From assembly GCA_018895795.1 (NCBI GenBank), contig JAHINZ010000201.1:1-35054 (forward strand): a DNA stretch of 35,054 nucleotides, read 5' to 3'. The position numbers and the translations under genes were made by a program. The notes beneath the pieces are model-generated. The model did no database searches. It was not told where the DNA came from and was given only the letters and a program-made list of their open reading frames with translations. Positions within the stretch are counted from its first letter, which is position 1. Each line of letters starts with the position of its first letter. This DNA comes from Alphaproteobacteria bacterium. GTDB lineage: Bacteria; Pseudomonadota; Alphaproteobacteria; Caulobacterales; Caulobacteraceae. Positions 1 through 8,437 of this stretch are shown one piece after another.

Positions 1-1887
1 GAGGCCCTGCAGACGGCGATGTTCGACGAGATGAAGGGCCGCATCAAGCAGGACGACGCCTCGGTGCCCGCCCCCGACGGCGCGTGGGAATACTACACCC
101 GCTTCGAGACCGGCGCGCAGCATCCGATCCATGCCCGCAAGCCTCGGGCTGGCGGCGACGAACAGATCCTGCTGGACGAGGAGACCGAGTCAAAGGGCAA
201 GGCCTTCTACCAGGTCGGCGCGGCCAGCCATTCGCCCGACCACAAGCTCTATGCCTTCGCCGTGGATGAGCAGGGCTCGGAAGTCTATCGCATCCACGTC
301 AAGGATCTGGCGACCGGCGCGGTGCTGGACAGCCCGGTGGACAGCACCACCGGCGATTTCTGCTTCTCGCCCGACAGCCAATGGCTGTTCTGGACGTTTC
401 GCGACGACAGTGGCCGCCCGGCCAGGATCTATCGCCGTCCGGCGCGCGGAACCGCCCAGGACGACGTGCTGATCTATGACGAGCCCGACGACGGCTTCTT
501 CATCGGCGTCGGCGTGGTCTCGTCGCAGAAGTTCATCGTCATCAGCGGCGGCAACCAGGAGACCAGCGAGAACCTGCTGATCCCGGCCAGCGACCCGACC
601 GCCGCGCCGGTGGTCGTCGAGCCGCGCCAGGTGGGTCTGCGCTACGAGCTGGACCACTGGAACGACCAGTTCGTGATCCGCACCAACGCCGACGGCGCCG
701 TGGACTGGAAGCTGGTCACGGCCCCCGAGGCCACGCCCGGCAAGGCGCACTGGAAGGACTGGATCGCCCACAAGCCCGGCACGCTGATCGTCGGCATGAT
801 CGCCTTCCAGAACCACTTCGCGCGGCTGGAAAAGGCCGACGCGGTCAATCGCATCGTCATCACCGCAACCGGCGGCGACGAACACGTGGTCGGCTTCGAC
901 GAGGCCGCCTATGCGCTGAGCCTGGAGGGCGGCTACGAGTACGACACCACCACCGTCCGCTTCGTCTACAACTCGATGACCACGCCCCGGCAGTGGTTCG
1001 ACTACGACATGGCCACGCGCCAGCGGACCCTGCGCAAGACCCAGGAAATCCCCTCGGGCCACGATCCGGCCCAGTACGAAACCCGCCGCCTGAACGCCAA
1101 GGCCTCGGACGGGACGGACGTGCCGATCTTCATCCTGATGAAGAAGGGAACGCCTCTGGACGGCTCGGCCCCCCTGCTGCTGTACGGCTACGGCAGCTAC
1201 GGCATTGCGATGGAGGCCAGCTTCTCGATCCGGAATTTTTCACTGGTCGATCGCGGCTGGATCTGGGCCACGGCCTGCCCGCGCGGCGGCTCGGAAAAGG
1301 GCTGGCGCTGGTTCCTGGACGGCAAGAAGGACAAGAAGAAGAACACCTTCACCGACTTCATCGCCTGCGCCGAACATCTGCACGCGACCGGTTACGGCAA
1401 GCCCGAGAACACCGTCGCCTATGGCGGCTCGGCCGGCGGTCTGCTGATGGGGGCGATCACCAATATGCGGCCCGACCTGTTCGCCGGGATCATCGCCGCC
1501 GTGCCGTTCGTCGACGTGGTCAACACGATGAGCGACGTCACCCTGCCCCTGACCCCGCCCGAATGGCCCGAATGGGGCAATCCGCTCGAGGACGAGGCGG
1601 CCTATGACTACATCGCCAGCTACTCGCCCTACGACAACGTCGCCGCCAAGCCCTATCCGGCGGTGCTGGCCACGGGCGGGCTGTCGGATCCCCGCGTCAC
1701 CTATTGGGAGCCCGAGAAGTGGGTGGCCAAGCTGCGGCCGGCGACCACCAGCGGCAAGCCGGTCCTGCTGAAGATCAATATGGACGCCGGTCACGGCGGC
1801 GCCTCGGGACGGTTTGATTTCCTGAAAGAGATCGCCCTGGACTATGCCTTCGCCGCCTGGGCCGTCGACAAGGGCTGGGAGGGGTGA
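1..1887 (+). CDS. ptrB: S9 family peptidase, oligopeptidase B-like (5' end outside window)
   Basis: Frame is open from base 1 (EALQTAMFDEMKGRIKQDDASVPAPDGAWEYYTRFE...). C-terminal catalytic domain has the YGGSAGGLLMG nucleophile elbow and a DAGHGGASGR His region. Confidence 0.93.
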   Translation, partial: EALQTAMFDEMKGRIKQDDASVPAPDGAWEYYTRFETGAQHPIHARKPRAGGDEQILLDEETESKGKAFYQVGAASHSPDHKLYAFAVDEQGSEVYRIHVKDLATGAVLDSPVDSTTGDFCFSPDSQWLFWTFRDDSGRPARIYRRPARGTAQDDVLIYDEPDDGFFIGVGVVSSQKFIVISGGNQETSENLLIPASDPTAAPVVVEPRQVGLRYELDHWNDQFVIRTNADGAVDWKLVTAPEATPGKAHWKDWIAHKPGTLIVGMIAFQNHFARLEKADAVNRIVITATGGDEHVVGFDEAAYALSLEGGYEYDTTTVRFVYNSMTTPRQWFDYDMATRQRTLRKTQEIPSGHDPAQYETRRLNAKASDGTDVPIFILMKKGTPLDGSAPLLLYGYGSYGIAMEASFSIRNFSLVDRGWIWATACPRGGSEKGWRWFLDGKKDKKKNTFTDFIACAEHLHATGYGKPENTVAYGGSAGGLLMGAITNMRPDLFAGIIAAVPFVDVVNTMSDVTLPLTPPEWPEWGNPLEDEAAYDYIASYSPYDNVAAKPYPAVLATGGLSDPRVTYWEPEKWVAKLRPATTSGKPVLLKINMDAGHGGASGRFDFLKEIALDYAFAAWAVDKGWEG

Positions 1888-1911
1888 TCGTGACGAATAC
1901 AATGATCCTCA

Positions 1912-2007
1912 CCCTCTGGGGGAGGTGGCCCAGAGGGCCGGAGGGGGCTAGCTCGGCCTATGCGGTGAAAGCCCCCTCAGTCGCTCCGCGACAGCTCCCC
2001 CAGAGGG
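1912..2007. repeat. Intergenic inverted repeat, two 38-nt arms with a 20-nt loop, each arm carrying its own mini-hairpin
   Basis: Left arm 1912-1949 ccctctgggggaggtggcccagagggccggagggggct; right arm 1970-2007 is its imperfect reverse complement (outer ends conserved). Internal hairpins GGCCC-aga-GGGCC (1927-1939) and GTCGC-tcc-GCGAC (1980-1992). Confidence 0.8.
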
Positions 2008-2018
2008 GGAGCATCTAG

Positions 2019-2570
2019 ATGACCCTCACCGTCCGCCCCTCCACCGACGCCGACCTGCCGGCCATCACCGCCATCTATGGCTGGAACGTGCTCAACGGCC
2101 TGGGCACGTTCGAAGAAGACCCGCCCGGTCCGGATGAAATGGCCCGCCGCCGCGCGGCGATCCTGGATCGCGGCCTGCCCTATCTGGTGGCGGACCGGGA
2201 TGGCGTCGTGCTGGGCTACGCCTATGCCGGCCCGTTTCGGCTGCGGGCCGCCTATCGCTACACCGTCGAGGACAGCGTCTATGTCGCGCCGGACGCCGCG
2301 GGCCAAGGCGTCGGCAAGGCCCTGCTGACCGCCCTGATCGCGGCCTGCGAGGCCCTGGGGCTGCGTCAGATGGTCGCGGTGATCGGCGACAGCGACAATG
2401 CCGCCTCCACCCGTCTGCATGCGGCCCTGGGCTTCGCCAAACAGGGGGTTTTCCCCGATATGGGCTTTAAATTCGGGCGTTGGGTGGATCTGGTCTGGAT
2501 GCAGCGCCCACTGGACGGCGGCGGAACGCGAGATCCCGATGCGCCGGGATTGGCGCTCAGCGGCGTCTAG
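2019..2570 (+). CDS. GNAT family N-acetyltransferase (phosphinothricin acetyltransferase-like)
   Basis: MTLTVRPSTDADLPAITAIYGWNVLNGLGTFEE...; acetyl-CoA loop VYVAPDAAGQGVGKALLTAL; GDSDNAASTRLHAALGF. Confidence 0.9.
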   Translation: MTLTVRPSTDADLPAITAIYGWNVLNGLGTFEEDPPGPDEMARRRAAILDRGLPYLVADRDGVVLGYAYAGPFRLRAAYRYTVEDSVYVAPDAAGQGVGKALLTALIAACEALGLRQMVAVIGDSDNAASTRLHAALGFAKQGVFPDMGFKFGRWVDLVWMQRPLDGGGTRDPDAPGLALSGV

Positions 2571-2720
2571 ACCCTCTATTTGGGTAGTGCTCGGGCCAAG
2601 CCTGCGGGGAGACTTAATCATTACTCGGCTAGGCTGAGGGCCTGTTGGAATAAGCAGGCTCAGGGGTATGGCTTGACGTCGCCGATCCGAAGCACATCCA
2701 GGTCGACGGACTTAGCCCTC

Positions 2721-4472
2721 ATGCGGGCCTATGTGCCCATCGCGCGCGGCTACCTGATCGCCGCCGGCGTCTATTATGGCCTCCTCAGCCTCTCCCACCC
2801 TTTCTACGAGACCGGCGTCAATCTGCTGATCATCGGCGGACTGTCGGTCATGGGCGCCATCTACGGGCCGACCGCCTGGCACATCCTGGCCAGGCCTGAG
2901 GTCAGCCCCCGGCGCCTGGAGACCCTGGTTCTGGGCATGAACCTGATCATCCTGATCAATGTCACGGCCTATCTGAGCATCCATTTCGAGCCGCAGAAGC
3001 TCGTCTATTTCGTGCTGATGGCCCTGGTGTTCGGCACAACCTCGCCAACCCGACGCCTGGCTTTCGTCAGCGTGATCCTGTCGGTGGCCGGCCTGATCTG
3101 GATGGCGCGCCAGGCGTCCGGCGATCTCATCGGTCAATATGCTTTCGTCGGCCTGGCCGGCGCCTTCGCGGCGATCGGCATGTCGAGCCTGATGCGCGGC
3201 GCGGTCAGTCGCGAGGTGCGCGCGCGCCTGGCCAGCGACACGCTGAACGCCGATCTGGAGCGCGAGCTGTGCGAAAATCGACGATTGCAGGCCAAGACCC
3301 AGGCCCTGGCCGTCAGCGCCCACGCCGCCAATCGCGCCAAGACCGAGTTCCTGGCCACCATGAGCCACGAGATCCGCACGCCGTTGAACGGCGTTCTGGG
3401 CATGGCCCAGATCATGGCCGCCGGGGAACTGGCGCCCGAGCAGAAGCGCCATCTGGAGATCATCACCGCCTCGGGTCAGTCCCTGCTGGGCGTCATCAAC
3501 GCCATCCTCGACATTTCCCGGATCGAGGCGGGTCGGATGGAGATCATCCCCGCCCCCTTTGATCTGGACGCCCTGCTCGACGCCCTGCGCCAGCTCTATG
3601 GCGGCCTGGCCCGCGAACGGGGCCTGACCTTCACGCTGAACGTCACCCCCGCCGCCTCGGGCTGGCGCATGGGCGACGCCGAGCGCCTGCGCCAGGTGCT
3701 CAGCAACCTGATCTCCAACGCCATCAAGTTCACGGAGTCCGGCGGCCTTGGCGTGAGCGTCGACGGCGATGGCGCGAGCCTGACCTTCCAAATCGACGAC
3801 AGCGGTGTCGGCATTCCCGAGAGTCAGCGCGACATGGTGTTCGGCAAGTTCGCCCAACTGGACGGCTCCAGCACCCGGCGCGCCGGCGGCGCGGGCCTGG
3901 GTCTGGCGATCTGCAAGGACCTGGTGACCCTGATGGGCGGGCGGATCGATTTCGCGCCTCTGCCGGGCGGCGGCACGCGATTTGACTTCACGGTGGCGAC
4001 GCCGCGGACCCAAGCCGTCGCCGAGCCCGTCGCCGCCCTGTCCGTCGTCGCCGAGCGGACGACCGCCCTGCCCCGGATCCTGATCGTCGACGACAACGAG
4101 ACCAATCGGATCGTATTATTGACGCTGCTAAGCCACCTGGGCTCGGAAGCCTGTTTCGCGGTCGATGGCTGCGAGGCCGTGGCGATGTGGGAGCGCGAGC
4201 CCTGGGACGCCATTCTGATGGACGTGCACATGCCGCGCATGGACGGGCTGGAAGCCAGCCGGGCCATTCGTGACGGCGAGCGCCAGACCGGCCGGGCCCG
4301 CACGCCCATCATCGCCGTGACGGCCAGCGTGCTGACCCATGAGCAGACACTGTATGCGGACGCGGGAATGGATGGGCTGATCGCCAAGCCGATCGAGGTC
4401 AGTCAGCTGGCCGAGACCCTGACCCGGATCCTCTCGTCCGACGCGCGCCCCGGCGCGCCAGACGAACACTGA
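2721..4472 (+). CDS. Membrane hybrid sensor histidine kinase (TM region, HisKA, HATPase, REC)
   Basis: Hydrophobic N-terminus; H-box FLATMSHEIRTPLNGVLGM; N-box NLISNAIKFT; G-boxes DSGVGIP and GAGLGLAICKDL; REC ILIVDDNETNR...AILMDVHMPRMDG...AVTAS...KP. Start taken as ATG 2721; the ORF is open from 2580. Confidence 0.9.
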   Translation: MRAYVPIARGYLIAAGVYYGLLSLSHPFYETGVNLLIIGGLSVMGAIYGPTAWHILARPEVSPRRLETLVLGMNLIILINVTAYLSIHFEPQKLVYFVLMALVFGTTSPTRRLAFVSVILSVAGLIWMARQASGDLIGQYAFVGLAGAFAAIGMSSLMRGAVSREVRARLASDTLNADLERELCENRRLQAKTQALAVSAHAANRAKTEFLATMSHEIRTPLNGVLGMAQIMAAGELAPEQKRHLEIITASGQSLLGVINAILDISRIEAGRMEIIPAPFDLDALLDALRQLYGGLARERGLTFTLNVTPAASGWRMGDAERLRQVLSNLISNAIKFTESGGLGVSVDGDGASLTFQIDDSGVGIPESQRDMVFGKFAQLDGSSTRRAGGAGLGLAICKDLVTLMGGRIDFAPLPGGGTRFDFTVATPRTQAVAEPVAALSVVAERTTALPRILIVDDNETNRIVLLTLLSHLGSEACFAVDGCEAVAMWEREPWDAILMDVHMPRMDGLEASRAIRDGERQTGRARTPIIAVTASVLTHEQTLYADAGMDGLIAKPIEVSQLAETLTRILSSDARPGAPDEH

Positions 4473-4542
4473 GCCGAAGAAGGCCTGGCCCAGGCCTGAC
4501 CTCGACCGCACGCCGCCAGACTCAAAAAGGGCCCGGATTCAG

Positions 4543-4569
4543 AAAGGGGCCGGCCCTAAGGCCAGCCCC
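4543..4569 (-). terminator. Probable intrinsic terminator of the MucR-like gene
   Basis: On the minus strand GGGGCTGGCC-tta-GGGCCGGCCCCTTT, located just downstream of the stop at 4596. Confidence 0.6.
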
Positions 4570-4595
4570 CTCTTGTCTATTTCGCCGTGAAGCGG

Positions 4596-5036
4596 TTAGG
4601 CCTTGCGCGCGCGCGGCGCCTTGGCCGGGCTCTTGGCCTTGCGGCCGCCTTGACCCAGGCCCAGGGCCTTGGCCATCGCCGAGCGGGCCTCGCTATAGGC
4701 GGGGGCCGTCGTAGGATAGTCGTTGGGCAGACCCCACTTGGCCTTGTATTCAGCGACGGTCATGCCGTGCGTGGTCAGGTGACGCTTCAGAGTCTTGTAG
4801 GGCTTGCCGTCCTCAAAGCTGATCAGCGCGTCGGGCGTGATGCTCTTACGGATCTGCGCCGAGCTCGCCTTCGTAACGGCTTCGACAACCGGGGCCTCGG
4901 GCGAGCCAATACCAGCAAGGGCGTCGTGCGTGGCGCGAATTAGAGCCGGCAGATCGGATATCGGCGTGCTGTTATTTGCGACATAGTTGGCTACGATTTC
5001 CGCAGTCAGCTCGATGAGCGAGGCTTTGTCTTCCAC
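4596..5036 (-). CDS. mucR: MucR/Ros family transcriptional regulator
   Basis: VEDKASLIELTAEIVANYVANN...ISFEDGKPYKTLKRHLTTHGMTVAEYKAKWGLPNDYPTTAPAYSEARSAMAKALGLG is diagnostic of MucR/Ros. GTG start at 5036 inferred from the usual N-terminus; the ORF is open from 5093. Confidence 0.92.
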   Translation of the reverse strand: MEDKASLIELTAEIVANYVANNSTPISDLPALIRATHDALAGIGSPEAPVVEAVTKASSAQIRKSITPDALISFEDGKPYKTLKRHLTTHGMTVAEYKAKWGLPNDYPTTAPAYSEARSAMAKALGLGQGGRKAKSPAKAPRARKA

Positions 5037-5133
5037 GATTACGACTCCAATCAGGATTTGATTTGTGGATACACCCCTTAGATCGAAACACAAGTAGTCT
5101 TCGGCTCAAATTCTGGAAAAGGCGAATCTGATG

Positions 5134-5173
5134 AGCGATCTTATCTCTTCGCGGCCGCGAAATAGAGATCGCT
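5134..5173. promoter_or_regulatory. Palindromic stem-loop or operator upstream of mucR
   Basis: AGCGATCT (5134-5141), perfect 14-bp palindrome TTCGCGGCCGCGAA (5148-5161), AGATCGCT (5166-5173): nested inverted repeats. Confidence 0.55.
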
Positions 5174-5376
5174 GTTCCATAGATCGTCTTCATCACAACG
5201 GCCCTGCAGGTCCCGGGTCAGCAACTGTATCGAATCGCGATGAAATAACGCGTCCAGCCCACGCCGCTCAACTTCAGCATTGAGAAACGATGCGGGCTCG
5301 CGCGTCGCGATCAACGCGATCGACGCGTCGCAAGACGGCGTCAGCCGTGATGCATCCCGAAAAGGATTGGAGAGTG

Positions 5377-5450
5377 TGGCTGGGGAACTAGGACTCGAAC
5401 CTAGAACGACGGTACCAAAAACCGCTGTGTTACCATTACACCATTCCCCA
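5377..5450 (-). tRNA. tRNA-Gln (anticodon TTG), CCA encoded
   Basis: Reverse complement TGGGGAATGGTGTAATGGTAACACAGCGGTTTTTGGTACCGTCGTTCTAGGTTCGAGTCCTAGTTCCCCAGCCA folds as a cloverleaf; anticodon stem GCGGT/ACCGT, loop TTTTGGT. Confidence 0.96.
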
Positions 5451-5601
5451 GCAGGAACGGCGAAACCCTTCCGGGCCCGACGAGGCGGTGGAGATAGCGC
5501 AGGAGTCGGACGGATGCAACGGCGCTTTCAACTTCTTTTTCAGCCCGTATAAATGACTCTTGCGACCGCGCGACCGCGCCTCTATAAGCCGCCCTCCAAG
5601 T

Positions 5602-5678
5602 CGGAGTGTGGCTCAGTCTGGTAGAGCACTGCGTTCGGGACGCAGGGGTCGCAGGTTCAAATCCTGCCACTCCGACCA
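5602..5678 (+). tRNA. tRNA-Pro (anticodon CGG), CCA encoded
   Basis: CGGAGTG...CACTCCG acceptor stem; anticodon stem CTGCG/CGCAG, loop TTCGGGA; T-arm GCAGGTTCAAATCCTGC; terminal ACCA. Confidence 0.96.
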
Positions 5679-5804
5679 TCTTCTCCCGGTATCAATCGCC
5701 AAGTTTTGCAGATATTCGCCGCGAGGCGTCGCGTTGCACGCTGTTCATTTGTGCCGCGAGGCAACAGCCGTTAGCGTGCGGTGGAATTGGTGACGGGATC
5801 TTCG

Positions 5805-7592
5805 ATGAAACAGTTTCTCCTGACCATGGCCGGCGTTTTCGCCGGTCTGGTGTTGTTCGTGGTCGGCGTCCCGTTCCTGCTGATCGTCATGGCCGCCGGC
5901 GCCGCCCGGCCCGCCGCGGTCCCCGCCCATTCGGTCCTGCAACTGGACCTGCGCGGCGGTCTCACCGACCAGGACTCCCACAACCCCTTCGCGGCCTTCA
6001 GCGGCGGCGGCCGCTCGGTGATGTCGATCATCGAGACCCTGCGCCGGGCCGAGACCGACGACAAGGTCAAGGCCCTGCTGGTGCGCCTGCCCGAGGGCGG
6101 CATGGCGCCGGCCACGGCCGACGAACTGCGCCTGGCCTTCAAGCACTTCCGCTCGGTCGGCAAGAAGCCGATCTATGCGCACAGCCAGGGCCTGTATCCC
6201 TCGGGCATGGTGACCTCGACCTACATGCTGGGTTCGGCCGCCAGCGAGTTCTGGATGCAGCCCGGCAGCGCGTTCCAGGCCGTCGGCGTCTCCAGCGAGG
6301 CGATGTTCTTCAAGCGCTTTTTCGACAAGTACGGGGTCAAGGCCGAGTACGAACAGCGCTATGAGTACAAGAACGCGGTCAATCCCTATCTCTACAGCGA
6401 CTATACGCCCGCCCACCGCGAGTCATCGCTGTCGTGGATGGGTTCGGTCTATCGCACGGCCCTGACCACGGCCGCGGCCGACCGCATGAAGGATCCCGCT
6501 CAGCTGATCCGCACCCTCGAGGCGGGCCCCTACAGCGCCCAGGAAGCACGCGACAAGGGCCTGATCGACAAGGTCGGCCAGGTCAATGACGTCGAGGCCC
6601 TGGTGCTGTCGCGGGCCGGCAAGGGCGCCAAGCTGATCGCGTTCGACGACTATGCCGCGCGCTCCAAGCACCCCGCCCTGAAATCCGGCCCCGCCATCGC
6701 GGTGATCGGCGCAGAAGGCGCGATCGTCACCGGGAGCAGCGGCAGCGGCGGCTCGCCGTTCGGCGGCGAGTCGACGGTCTATTCCGACGACGTGGCCAAG
6801 GCGATCTACGACGCCACGGCCGACAAGGACGTCAAGGCCATCGTCTTCCGCGTCTCCTCGCCCGGCGGCTCCGACACCGCGTCTGAACAGATCCTGGCCG
6901 CCGTGAAGGCCGCCAAGGCCGCCGGCAAGCCGGTGGTGGTCTCGATGGGCACCTACGCCGCCTCCGGCGGTTACTGGATCAGCAGCCAGGCCTCGGCCAT
7001 CGTCGCCGAGCCCACCACCCTGACCGGCTCGATCGGCGTGTATGGCGGCAAGTTCGCCCTGGGCGACGCCCTGTCGCGCTTCGGCGTCGACACCCACGCG
7101 GTGCATGTGGGCGGCGACTATGCCGGCGCCTTCGGCACGGGCGAAGGCTTCACGCCCGATCAGCGCGCCAAGTTCGCCGGCTGGATGGACCGCATCTATG
7201 CCGGCTTCGTCACCCGGGTCGCCGACGGCCGCAAGCTGTCGCCCGAACGGGTGCGCGAGATCGCCAAAGGCCGCGTCTGGACCGGCGAGCAGGCCTTGCA
7301 GCTGGGTCTGGTCGACGAACTGGGCGGCTTCTATCAGGCGGTCGACAAGGCCAAGGCCCTGGCCAACCTGAAGGGCGAGGTGCGCCTCAAGCCCATGGAC
7401 GGCGGTCAGTCGCCTCTGGAGGCCCTGCAACGCGCCCTGGGCGTCAGCTCGACCTCGATGAAGACCCTGGCGGCCACCGCCTGGATCCTGGGCGATCCCC
7501 GCTCGGAAGCGATCCTGGATCAGGTGGCCACCGCCCGCCTGCGCGCCGCGCCCGGCGGGGCCGCGGTGCTGGCCGACACGCCGATCCACTGA
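5805..7592 (+). CDS. sppA: Signal peptide peptidase SppA, 67K type (tandem S49 domains)
   Basis: MKQFLLTMAGVFAGLVLFVVGVPFLL membrane anchor; C-terminal S49 motifs VSSPGGSDTASEQI and AASGGYWISSQA...GSIGVYGGKF; N-terminal degenerate S49 domain. Confidence 0.93.
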   Translation: MKQFLLTMAGVFAGLVLFVVGVPFLLIVMAAGAARPAAVPAHSVLQLDLRGGLTDQDSHNPFAAFSGGGRSVMSIIETLRRAETDDKVKALLVRLPEGGMAPATADELRLAFKHFRSVGKKPIYAHSQGLYPSGMVTSTYMLGSAASEFWMQPGSAFQAVGVSSEAMFFKRFFDKYGVKAEYEQRYEYKNAVNPYLYSDYTPAHRESSLSWMGSVYRTALTTAAADRMKDPAQLIRTLEAGPYSAQEARDKGLIDKVGQVNDVEALVLSRAGKGAKLIAFDDYAARSKHPALKSGPAIAVIGAEGAIVTGSSGSGGSPFGGESTVYSDDVAKAIYDATADKDVKAIVFRVSSPGGSDTASEQILAAVKAAKAAGKPVVVSMGTYAASGGYWISSQASAIVAEPTTLTGSIGVYGGKFALGDALSRFGVDTHAVHVGGDYAGAFGTGEGFTPDQRAKFAGWMDRIYAGFVTRVADGRKLSPERVREIAKGRVWTGEQALQLGLVDELGGFYQAVDKAKALANLKGEVRLKPMDGGQSPLEALQRALGVSSTSMKTLAATAWILGDPRSEAILDQVATARLRAAPGGAAVLADTPIH

Positions 7593-7616
7593 GGGCTTCG
7601 AGGCCAGAGACAGAAC

Positions 7617-7648
7617 AAAGGCCGCCCAGCTGAGCTGGGCGGCCTTTT
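7617..7648 (+). terminator. Intrinsic terminator after sppA
   Basis: aaaGGCCGCCCAGCtgaGCTGGGCGGCCtttt: perfect stem with T-run, A-rich on the other side so possibly bidirectional. Confidence 0.85.
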
Positions 7649-7673
7649 CGTGGGTGCGACCTGAGAGGGCGGC

Positions 7674-8288
7674 TCAGGGCCGGATCATTTGGAAGCGGCC
7701 GGTCTCGTCGATACAGAAATAGTCCGCCGGCCCACCACCGCGCAGAATGGGGTTGGCGGCCAGGGTGTCATAGACCCCATCGACCAGCAGGCTGGCGTCG
7801 ATATGAACCATGACAACCTCGCCCAAGGTAAGCCAGGCCTCGACCGCCTCGCCGGCCGCGTCGGTCAGGCGAATCTGCTGCGTTAGGCGGCACTCGAAGG
7901 CCACAGGGCTTTCGGCTACGCGCGGCGCGGCCACCTTGACCGAGGCCGTTGCGGTCAGACCCGCCAGGTCGAACTCGTCGACGTCGCTGGGCGCCATGGC
8001 CGAGGTGGCGTTCATGGCCTGCGCCAGAGGCCGGGTCGCCAGGTTCCACACGAACTCGCCGGTCTCCTGGATGTTGCGGGCGGTATCTTTCCAACCCGTG
8101 CTGGAGAAGCCAATGATCGGCGGCCAGTAGTTGAAGGCATTGAAGAAGCTGTAGGGCGCCAGGTTGCGCGCGCCATCGGCGCTGAGCGACGAGATCCAGC
8201 CGATCGGCCGCGGCGCGATGATGGCGTTGAGCGGGTCGTGGCGCAGGCCATGCCCAGCCTTGGGCTCGTAGGAATGGATCGTCGCCAT
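7674..8288 (-). CDS. Flavin reductase family protein (FMN-binding split barrel)
   Basis: PLNAIIAPRPIGWISSLSADGARNLAPYSFFNAFNYWPPIIGFSS...KDTARNIQETGEFVWNL is typical of the family. Confidence 0.9.
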   Translation of the reverse strand: MATIHSYEPKAGHGLRHDPLNAIIAPRPIGWISSLSADGARNLAPYSFFNAFNYWPPIIGFSSTGWKDTARNIQETGEFVWNLATRPLAQAMNATSAMAPSDVDEFDLAGLTATASVKVAAPRVAESPVAFECRLTQQIRLTDAAGEAVEAWLTLGEVVMVHIDASLLVDGVYDTLAANPILRGGGPADYFCIDETGRFQMIRP

Positions 8289-8381
8289 CGGTCAGCCTCA
8301 CGCGGTCGTCGCTGGAGCCGTAGCGCGAAACCGCCGACGGTGTCCAAGGCTTGGCCACCCTTGCGCGACCCATCGCCCAAC

Positions 8382-8413
8382 GAAAAACGGCGGGCTCCTT
8401 TCGGAGCCCGCCG
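8382..8413 (-). terminator. Intrinsic terminator of the TonB-dependent receptor gene
   Basis: Minus strand CGGCGGGCTCC-gaaa-GGAGCCCGCCG followed by TTTTT, immediately after the stop at 8438. Confidence 0.85.
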
Positions 8414-8437
8414 CCATTCCATTCGAACTGGGTCTTC

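Noticed and set aside
2712-4013. 433-aa minus-strand ORF opposite the first hybrid histidine kinase
   Set aside because: Compositionally biased shadow ORF; kinase motifs are in the plus frame.
4481-4497. AGGCCTGGCCCAGGCCT palindrome as terminator of the first histidine kinase
   Set aside because: Hairpin-like but no following T-run; too weak to call as an intrinsic terminator.
5134-5173. Possible attachment site or integrative element end near the tRNA genes
   Set aside because: No integrase, no direct repeat of a tRNA 3' end and no cargo genes nearby; the palindrome is better explained as regulatory.
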